This document shows positions 25,198 to 30,896 of a DNA stretch of 30,896 bases, in pieces. The translations under genes and the position numbers were made by a program. The notes beneath the pieces are model-generated. The model saw nothing but the letters and a program-made list of their open reading frames with translations. It ran no database searches and was not told where the DNA came from. Within the stretch, counting starts at the first letter, position 1, and every line of letters begins with the position of its first letter. Source of the stretch: Alphaproteobacteria bacterium (GTDB taxonomy: Bacteria; Pseudomonadota; Alphaproteobacteria; Holosporales; Holosporaceae); assembly GCA_016870135.1 (NCBI GenBank), contig VGCF01000002.1:1-30896 (forward strand), written 5' to 3'.

Positions 25198-25495
25198 GGT
25201 TTTTCCGATTTTTGAAGTAGGTTTTCAATCATACCTGTTTTTTACATAAAATATTATGAATGATATAGGTCGCTTTTTAATTGTTTTTATTTCGAACAAA
25301 AAAAGCAAGCTTAGGGCCAGTCTGTGATGGCCTGATGCAATAGATCAGAGGGCAAAAATGATGGGGTTAGACAAGCTTTTCCCCCGCTGCTCTTGTGATT
25401 TTCGCCTCTATTTAACCCCGCCTTGGTCCTTGGCCAACTTCTTGGCTAAACGCCTTGATGATTCCATCTGATCTCTTATCCAATGGGGGCATTAC

Positions 25496-26431
25496 CTATA
25501 CATCACGCCCCATGGCTAGAAACTTTTTACGCCTTTTCTCGGCAAAATGCGTCTGGTGTTTCTTAGCTTGTAACTGGGAAAACAAGCACTGGCTGACACG
25601 ATCAACGGTTTCTGCACAATGTCGGTGCGCCCCACCTGCGGGTTCTGGAATGATTTCATCAATCACGCCAAAGGATTTTAAATGTTGTGCCGTTAATTTC
25701 TGAGCCATCGCCGCATCTTGTTTCTTGGTGGCCGTTCGCCATAAAATCGATGCGCATCCTTCGGGAGAAATCACGGAATAAACAGAATGTTCTAGCATAG
25801 CAATAAAGTTGGCTGTGGCAAAGGCGACGGCACCACCCGACCCCCCTTCACCGATGATCACGGATAAAATGGGCACGTTGATCATTAAACTGGTGTTAAT
25901 GCATTCTGCAATGGCTTGAGCTTGACCGCGTTCTTCGGCCTGAGTACCCGCAGCGGCCCCAGGAGTGTCAACCAAAAAAACCACAGGCAAGCGAAAACGT
26001 TCGGCCAGCACCATTAATCGTTGTGCTTTTCGATACCCTTCTGGGCTGGCCATGCCGAAATGATGGTGAATGCGTGTTGTGGTGTCATGACCCTTTTCAT
26101 GACCCATAATCATGATGGGAATACCCTTGAATAACCCCATGCCGGATATAACTGCATGATCTTCGCTGAACACACGATCGCCAGACAGAGGAACAAACGT
26201 ATCCATCATGGTCGAAATATAATCGCGGGCCTTTGGACGCTCTGGCAATCGGGCCACCTGCACCTTATCCCAAGGCGACAAATTACTGTACAAATCGGAC
26301 AGGGACTTGTGATACTTTTTTTCCAGTTTTTGAATTTCTTCGTTGATTTTCAAAGACAGAGGAGCTGGCAAGGTTTTTAATCCCTCGATTCGATCTTTAA
26401 GCTCTTTGATATGGTTTTCAAAATCCAACAT
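25496..26431 (-). CDS. accA: Acetyl-CoA carboxylase carboxyltransferase subunit alpha
   Basis: Alpha subunit of the carboxyltransferase, which moves CO2 from biotin to acetyl-CoA to make malonyl-CoA, the first step of fatty acid synthesis. The 311-residue protein begins MLDFENHIKELKDRI as in the family, and has the crotonase-like core with GHEKGHDTTTRIHHHFGMASPEGYRKA, FLVDTPGAAAGTQAEERGQA, and IGEGGSGGAVAFA, where the oxyanion-hole glycines lie. The ATG at 26431 matches the usual N-terminus; an ATG at 26440 and a TTG at 26470 are alternatives, none with a strong ribosome-binding site. The partner subunit accD is not in the window. Confidence 0.96.
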   Translation of the reverse strand: MLDFENHIKELKDRIEGLKTLPAPLSLKINEEIQKLEKKYHKSLSDLYSNLSPWDKVQVARLPERPKARDYISTMMDTFVPLSGDRVFSEDHAVISGMGLFKGIPIMIMGHEKGHDTTTRIHHHFGMASPEGYRKAQRLMVLAERFRLPVVFLVDTPGAAAGTQAEERGQAQAIAECINTSLMINVPILSVIIGEGGSGGAVAFATANFIAMLEHSVYSVISPEGCASILWRTATKKQDAAMAQKLTAQHLKSFGVIDEIIPEPAGGAHRHCAETVDRVSQCLFSQLQAKKHQTHFAEKRRKKFLAMGRDV

Positions 26432-26505
26432 AGGGCCCATCACGATTGCGTTTTTCAGGTATTGTACCAAATATACCCCGCTGTGACGACCCTGTGCCTT
26501 GATTC

Positions 26506-27174
26506 TTACGTCTTGGGTCCTGACGCTGGTTTAGATACGGCGCCCTTCTTTGAAACTTGGGACTCTATGGCCTTTAAAAAAGCAGGGATTGAATTGCGGT
26601 TTTGACGCATCAAAGAGATGTACTCTCTTCGTTTGGCATCAACCAAATCCAATTTTTCCACAAAAAGATTACGTACTCTTCCTGATGCAATCTGAAAACG
26701 AACATCCACAGTGCGTCCGTCTTCTGCATTGATCACTTTGCAATGAATATCGTATGCATTGGTTTTGTTTTGCACAGGTGCGACTTTGACGATGTCTAGG
26801 CTGCCCAAGTATTTTTTGGATACTCTTTGGAATGTCCGAACCACATTTTGTGTTAACAGGTTGGCAAATTGTGTTTTTTGTGCGCTGGAAAAAGACTGCC
26901 AATAGGGAAACAATATGTATGAGGCAATTTTATCAATATCCCAAATGGACGAAACCAATCTTGTCAGCTGATCCGCCTTGATTGTTTCCGATGTTTTTTG
27001 CGAAATAATCTGTTTTGCTGATGTATACAAACGATTCACGGCTGATCTGGCAGATTGCGCTCCTGCATCGGCAGAATCGGTATGAGCAGAAGATCGTTTT
27101 TTCGTTGCCTGGGGTGCAGCAGAACTATTAGCGCAAATTATGGTGCAAAAGCAAATGAATAATATATGTTTCAT
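26506..27174 (-). CDS. mlaC: Phospholipid transport periplasmic protein MlaC
   Basis: Periplasmic lipid shuttle of the Mla system, which moves phospholipids between the outer-membrane MlaA and the inner-membrane MlaFEDB complex. The 222-residue protein has a signal peptide (HILFICFCTIICANSSAAP) and the MlaC/Ttg2D fold, with IKADQLTRLVSSIWDIDKIASYIL, KTQFANLLTQNVVRTFQRVSKKY and the C-terminal FRxxxGRVRNLFVEKLDL region. The ATG at 27174 is followed at once by the signal peptide; an upstream in-frame start at 27198 is less likely. mlaA lies 162 bp upstream on the same strand, but no mlaD, mlaE or mlaF gene is in the window. Confidence 0.92.
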   Translation of the reverse strand: MKHILFICFCTIICANSSAAPQATKKRSSAHTDSADAGAQSARSAVNRLYTSAKQIISQKTSETIKADQLTRLVSSIWDIDKIASYILFPYWQSFSSAQKTQFANLLTQNVVRTFQRVSKKYLGSLDIVKVAPVQNKTNAYDIHCKVINAEDGRTVDVRFQIASGRVRNLFVEKLDLVDAKRREYISLMRQNRNSIPAFLKAIESQVSKKGAVSKPASGPKT

Positions 27175-27336
27175 AATGAAAAACTCGTGTGATGACATGC
27201 CCTGATGATTGTCATGGGGTTTTGATGGTGCTGATGCATCCTATATAACCAAAACAAGGTACAAGGGGGGTTGGAAAACATAGGTATTGACAAAGTATAG
27301 CATTGATTTGTGATTTTTGTTTGAAAAATGATACCC

Positions 27337-28260
27337 CTAATCCAGTAAATCGGGTTGTTGTTCCTGGGTATCTTTTGAAAGGGCATCGGCATGATCCCCG
27401 TCATCGCCCAGTAAATCGGGTTGTTGTTCCTGGGTATCTTTTGAAAGGGCATCGGCATGATCCCCATCATCGCCCAGTAAATCCGGTTGTTGTTCCTGGG
27501 TGTCTTTTGAAAGAGCATCGGCATGATCCCCGTCATCGCCACGTGACATTAAATAGGCATTGCGCAAAGCCTCGTAGGCATCATCAAAGGTTGCTCCTAA
27601 ATCGTATTGTATGCTGGTGATTTTGGCCTGAGTGATCAAATAGGATGCAGGATAATAAGCCAGTGCCGTTTTATCGTAATACGTTGTGGGTAAAAGGGTA
27701 CAGTCCACGGCTTGACCAATGGCATCACGCAAACTGCTGGGGCCTAACAGAGGAATGACCAAAAAGGGGCCTGGTGGCACCTTTAAAATCGTCTGTAAGG
27801 TTTTGCCAAAATCTTGGCGCTGGGGTTGTATTTTTAACACGGATGCAAAATCAAATAAACCGCCCAGACCAAAAGTCAGATTAAAGAACAATCGTGCTGT
27901 ATGGGCTAAAAAGTCGTGGACTTTGCCTTGAAATACACAGTTTGCCATACTCATGGGCGTTTCTATTGTATCGATTACACTGGTGATTCGATTTTTTATA
28001 CACAGAGGCATCACCCGATAAAATCCAATAAATGGGCGGAAAATGGTGTGATCAATGGCATTGTTAAACGAAAACATAGCCCGATTAAAGGATTCCAGCG
28101 GGTCTCTGGGGTCTTTGGCTATGACGTCATCTTTGGACTTTTTTTCATTCGATGGCTTAACGGGCTGATCACGGGGTGCGGAAATGCACAAGCATTGAGG
28201 GTGGTGTTTTGCACATCCCGACAGGGTCAGGGTGCACAACAAAAGATAAAAATGCATCAT
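27337..28260 (-). CDS. mlaA: Outer-membrane lipoprotein MlaA with repeat tail
   Basis: MlaA (VacJ) is a lipoprotein that removes misplaced phospholipids from the outer leaflet of the outer membrane and hands them to MlaC. The 307-residue protein has a lipobox LTLSGC (Cys16), then the MlaA core (DPLESFNRAMFSFNNAIDHTIFRP, FYRVMPLCIKNRI, FFNLTFGLGGLFDFASV, PFLVIPLLGPSSLRDAIG). The last 66 residues are three tandem copies of a 22-residue acidic unit (GDDGDHADALSKDTQEQQ and PDLL), which is not part of the family fold. pssA lies only 3 bases upstream and mlaC 162 bases downstream. Starts at 28260 and 28257 (ATG ATG) are equivalent; only a weak AGG precedes them. Confidence 0.94.
   Translation of the reverse strand: MMHFYLLLCTLTLSGCAKHHPQCLCISAPRDQPVKPSNEKKSKDDVIAKDPRDPLESFNRAMFSFNNAIDHTIFRPFIGFYRVMPLCIKNRITSVIDTIETPMSMANCVFQGKVHDFLAHTARLFFNLTFGLGGLFDFASVLKIQPQRQDFGKTLQTILKVPPGPFLVIPLLGPSSLRDAIGQAVDCTLLPTTYYDKTALAYYPASYLITQAKITSIQYDLGATFDDAYEALRNAYLMSRGDDGDHADALSKDTQEQQPDLLGDDGDHADALSKDTQEQQPDLLGDDGDHADALSKDTQEQQPDLLD
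27343..27540. repeat. 66-bp tandem repeat, three copies, inside mlaA
   Basis: Three head-to-tail units at 27343-27408, 27409-27474 and 27475-27540 differ by only a few bases and encode the 22-residue tail repeat of MlaA. The length is a multiple of three, so loss or gain of a unit keeps the frame. Such repeats are often variable between strains. Confidence 0.95.
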
Positions 28261-28263
28261 GGC

Positions 28264-29046
28264 CTATCTTCTCTTGTCAGAGTAAAACCAATAGCCGCTG
28301 ATGGGCAGAAAAGCCATATAAAGGACTGAAAGAATCAGCAATGTTTCCCATGGAGCACTGAAAAGACCGGCAATGATGGCCAGAATGGTCATGCAAAAGA
28401 CGCCAAACCAATGTTCGGCAATGACCATTTTCTTAAAGACAAAGGTGGGATATCGACTGATGGTTAAAATAGAGGTTGCAATCATAACCAGCGCGTACAT
28501 CCATACGGGAATACTGGTGTCAAAAACAAAGGTGACGATCATGGGGGTTAGCAAGAGCAATGCGCCAGCTGGTGCCGGCACCCCCATGGAAAATACGGAC
28601 GAATGATGGGGCATGGTGTTAAACCGGGCCAACCGCCAGGCCATACACGCCGTGAAAAATAAACTTAATCCCCAGCCTCTGTTGCCCCAAACGGACAAAG
28701 AATAACAATACGTGATCAGCGCTGGCGCCACTCCAAAATTAATGAAATCCACCAACGAATCCAATTCCGCCCCAAAGGCAGAGCTGGATTTTAACAAACG
28801 GGCCACGCGCCCATCCAAGCCATCTAAAACACCCGCAATCAATACGCTGGCCACCGCATTTCTCCACTGTTCAGAAAAACCATATTGGATGGACGACAAT
28901 CCCATGCATAAGGCAGACAGAGTGATCATATTGGGTAAAATACGGCCAATAGATGGGGATTTCCATTTTTCCTTCCAGCGCGCTACTTTGGCCGCATTGG
29001 ATTGGGTGGGCAGGGTACGTATCGGACTATTTTTCTGTTTTTTCAT
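28264..29046 (-). CDS. pssA: CDP-diacylglycerol-serine O-phosphatidyltransferase
   Basis: Phosphatidylserine synthase makes PS from CDP-diacylglycerol and serine, the precursor of phosphatidylethanolamine. The 260-residue multi-span protein has a basic N-terminal tail and the full CDP-alcohol signature LDGLDGRVARLLKSSSAFGAELDSLVDF, with the invariant arginine present (unlike PgsA in this window). The next segment, FGVAPALI, and WRLARFN are typical of the class II PssA. The ATG at 29046 gives the usual N-terminus; the in-frame ATG at 29112 would overlap rpiB. The stop is 3 bases before mlaA and the start 4 bases after rpiB, so the three are one operon. Confidence 0.94.
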   Translation of the reverse strand: MKKQKNSPIRTLPTQSNAAKVARWKEKWKSPSIGRILPNMITLSALCMGLSSIQYGFSEQWRNAVASVLIAGVLDGLDGRVARLLKSSSAFGAELDSLVDFINFGVAPALITYCYSLSVWGNRGWGLSLFFTACMAWRLARFNTMPHHSSVFSMGVPAPAGALLLLTPMIVTFVFDTSIPVWMYALVMIATSILTISRYPTFVFKKMVIAEHWFGVFCMTILAIIAGLFSAPWETLLILSVLYMAFLPISGYWFYSDKRR

Positions 29047-29050
29047 CGAT

Positions 29051-29518
29051 TTATTCTGCTGGAGGGAAATGGTAAAGGGCGTGGTGGGCCAGTATCGGAT
29101 CAAATTGCGCAATTCTGTTGGCGTGTCGTCCTTGCTGGAATGGGGTGTTTAAAAACGCAGATAAGCAAGCTGTTGCTACAGATTGTGACATTAATCGGCC
29201 AGGCAATACTAGAATGTTGGCATTATTATGAGCACGCGCCATTTCTGCCATATGGGGATCGGTACATAATGCCGCCCCTATTCCCGGATATCGATTGGCT
29301 GCCATACTCATGCCTATGCCTGTGCCACAAATCAATACGCCTACCCATCCTTGATACACATGTTGCACAACAAACGGAACAGTATCGGGATAATTGATGG
29401 GGTCTTTTATTAGGCTTTGATCGTCGTAATTCCAAAAAGCCCCTGGAAATCCTTGGATTAATCCATTGGCTAGATCCATGCCAGCATGATCCCAACCGAT
29501 GGTAACACGAAGAATCAT
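29051..29518 (-). CDS. rpiB: Ribose 5-phosphate isomerase B
   Basis: Interconverts ribulose 5-phosphate and ribose 5-phosphate in the pentose phosphate pathway. The 155-residue protein has the LacAB_rpiB fold: N-terminal VTIGWDHAGMDLANGL (the usual form is IGSDHAG), NYPDTVPFVVQHV, and the active-site loop LICGTGIGMSMAANRYPGIGAALC with the catalytic cysteine. ARAHNNANILVLPGR follows. The ATG at 29518 matches the family's start; TTG codons at 29536-29539 are open alternatives, and neither has a clear ribosome-binding site. It heads the rpiB-pssA-mlaA run. Confidence 0.94.
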   Translation of the reverse strand: MILRVTIGWDHAGMDLANGLIQGFPGAFWNYDDQSLIKDPINYPDTVPFVVQHVYQGWVGVLICGTGIGMSMAANRYPGIGAALCTDPHMAEMARAHNNANILVLPGRLMSQSVATACLSAFLNTPFQQGRHANRIAQFDPILAHHALYHFPPAE

Positions 29519-29816
29519 AATGACAATGCTGGACAACAAGGATATCGTTTATATTGTGTTGAAAAAGGTGGGGATTGGCAATATGCACGGTAAAGAGTAG
29601 GGTTTAGATTAATGTAGATTTTATTTTAAAAAAAATACAAAAAGTTGTTTTCACGGATTTACGAAACTTAAGAAACAGTTTAGGATGATTTTTTTAAACA
29701 ATAAATCAACTTTCCATATTGAGTAGTTTTTAAAAAATCGTCACATATGGGAGTATCATATTTATGACAATAAAAAATCTAACCTCTTCATCTTTATATT
29801 GACCTTGTATTGCGGC

Positions 29817-30896
29817 ATGATTGAAAGCAGAAAAGAAGCCTTTCGTGCAGTCTCATATGGGTACGGGAAATCCGTTGATAAAAACCAGCGATCAAAAACA
29901 GACAGTTCCTGGGAAAATGGCCATAAAATCCCTTTTGTTTATGCTGCGTTCCTGCCAGCAGCGATGTCTCATTCCATAAAATCAGATTTACAATCTTTTG
30001 ATTTACGCGATTATAAAGGGCAAAAAACAGTTCCAGAAAAGTTTGGTGTACACAGATTAGGCGCACAACATCGATTCGGTATACGATATTTTAACAAAAT
30101 CTTTTCTTTACCACCTTGTGTACTGACGCGTCCAGGAATCATGCTTAAACAGAGCAATGGTTATGGCCAAGCATTGCCGCAAAACGCAACATTTACCCCC
30201 AATCCAATTCTGACCCCAGATGAAAACCTGGTCAAACAAATCCAGCACACCGAACAACCAGAGATCAGATTGCAAAGTTTTTCTAATGATTTGGGGCGCC
30301 ATGAATCAACAGAGAGCAGGACACATCAGGACTGTTGTCACGATCAATTTGAAAAAGAAACCTGGGAAAAAAAGCCCAAAGCACAAAAGATTGGTTTTGA
30401 AAATGATCTTGATGGCAAGAATGACTACTCTTCTGTTTCCATTGATGCTGACCTTGTTGATGCCAAGGCCATGGATTCCAAATGCTCTTTCAAATCGTAC
30501 CAAGTGGTCGAAAACACACCTGTTGTTTACAGTCAAGCGGTGCCAAAACATCATCATCAAGCAGGCAATCATACTGAAGACGCTGTTACGCTCCTTGTGC
30601 AGACTAAACAATTCTGCCCTATCCGAGATCTAGAAACTGATACAGCAAAAACCCCCGTAAACACTTTACACCCTGCAGGTGAATGTATTGATCCACAACT
30701 GGCTAGGGCGGTGGATTATAAGCCTATAGATGGCATAAAGGCTTTTTTTGAAACTGAGCCACTGCGTGAAACTTTGCTCCCGGATCCAAATAAAGCACAG
30801 CTATTAGCAGAGAAGGAAGCAGCAGAGAAGGAAGCAGCACGGCAGAGGCAGGAAGCAGCAGAGAAGGAAGCAGCAGAGAAGGAAGCAGCAGAGAAG
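29817..30896 (+). CDS. Large unrecognised protein, 5' part, with AEKEA repeats
   Basis: One frame is open from 29727 to the window edge, 360 codons from the ATG at 29817. I do not recognise a family. Residues 1-300 are hydrophilic and poor in motifs, with a stretch ending FVYAAFLPAAMSHS and a KKPKAQKIGF region. At residue 331 it enters a repeat AEKEA (units of 15 bp at 30807-30821, 30822-30836, 30858-30872, 30873-30887, with one ARQRQEA variant), a likely charged single helix. The ATG has no ribosome-binding site. Just upstream, GGGAG (29749-29753) precedes an ATG at 29764 in another frame; one extra A in the A6 run at 29772-29777 would join it to this frame as MTIKKSNLFIFILTLYCG, an apparent export signal. 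The true start may therefore be 29764. Confidence 0.7.
   Translation, partial: MIESRKEAFRAVSYGYGKSVDKNQRSKTDSSWENGHKIPFVYAAFLPAAMSHSIKSDLQSFDLRDYKGQKTVPEKFGVHRLGAQHRFGIRYFNKIFSLPPCVLTRPGIMLKQSNGYGQALPQNATFTPNPILTPDENLVKQIQHTEQPEIRLQSFSNDLGRHESTESRTHQDCCHDQFEKETWEKKPKAQKIGFENDLDGKNDYSSVSIDADLVDAKAMDSKCSFKSYQVVENTPVVYSQAVPKHHHQAGNHTEDAVTLLVQTKQFCPIRDLETDTAKTPVNTLHPAGECIDPQLARAVDYKPIDGIKAFFETEPLRETLLPDPNKAQLLAEKEAAEKEAARQRQEAAEKEAAEKEAAEK
30807..30896 (+). repeat. 15-bp tandem repeat (AEKEA), running off the window
   Basis: Units of GCAGAGAAGGAAGCA repeat from 30807, interrupted by one 21-bp variant (30837-30857), and continue to the last base. They encode Ala-Glu-Lys-Glu-Ala. The tract is almost certainly longer beyond the edge. 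Confidence 0.9.

Noticed and set aside
25358..25471. 37-codon plus-strand frame with GAGGG before ATG
   Set aside because: It lies between two minus-strand genes, has no recognisable product, and one short motif is not enough to call a gene.
27343..27540. Regular repeats resembling a CRISPR array
   Set aside because: The units abut with no spacers and lie in frame in mlaA; they encode a protein repeat.
27171..27542. Minus-strand frame of 123 codons with MAMTGIMPM-type repeats
   Set aside because: It is the MlaA repeat read in another frame; repeats of a length divisible by three stay open in more than one frame.

Overview
The window reads as a chromosomal segment of a Gram-negative alphaproteobacterium, and it fits a host-associated lineage such as Holosporales. 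This placement is inferred from gene content, not from a search. In favour are the rpmH-rnpA-yidD-yidC-engB order, an RNase J with a GTG start, an MJ0042-type zinc-ribbon membrane protein, MlaA/MlaC and lipoproteins (so an outer membrane), a broken-up ribosomal protein operon, three nutrient-type transporters and several gene-poor, decayed-looking gaps. Many starts lack a good Shine-Dalgarno site.

Layout. (1) 1-3793, minus strand: a truncated RND efflux pump, its membrane fusion protein, and a TlpA-like thiol-disulfide protein. (2) 3942-7645, plus strand: a small lipoprotein, then an isolated piece of the spc ribosomal operon (rpsE-rpmD-rplO-secY-adk). (3) 7646-8641: about 1 kb without an intact gene, holding a 38-bp direct repeat and a probable gene relic. 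(4) 8642-13843, minus strand: an MFS transporter, then engB, yidC, yidD, rnpA and rpmH. (5) A minus-strand tRNA-Pro(GGG) with a good promoter. (6) 14211-19012, plus strand: rsmA and ftsY overlapping, pgsA, an EamA-type transporter and a second MFS transporter whose start codon sits just behind a G8 tract. (7) 19013-25197: a repeat-bearing gap, a zinc-ribbon protein, RNase J, an unrecognised exported protein on the plus strand, a Sua5-type threonylcarbamoyl-AMP synthase and an SPFH protein. (8) 25496-29518, minus strand: accA, mlaC, mlaA, pssA and rpiB, a cluster rich in membrane-lipid functions. (9) 29817 to the window end, plus strand: the 5' part of a large unrecognised protein that enters a 15-bp (AEKEA) repeat tract at the edge.

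Functionally the window is dominated by envelope biogenesis: SecY, YidC and FtsY for protein insertion; PgsA, PssA and AccA for phospholipids; MlaA/MlaC for lipid asymmetry; RND for efflux. Translation and RNA genes make up most of the rest. No clearly new multi-gene system is visible. The most interesting signals are: the terminal repeat protein, which would gain a ribosome-binding site and an export signal if one A were added to an A6 tract; a 22-residue triple repeat at the end of MlaA; a duplicated C-terminal element in ribosomal protein L15; a PgsA with glutamate in place of the signature arginine; a 144-codon open extension in front of YidD; and homopolymeric G tracts around the transporters.
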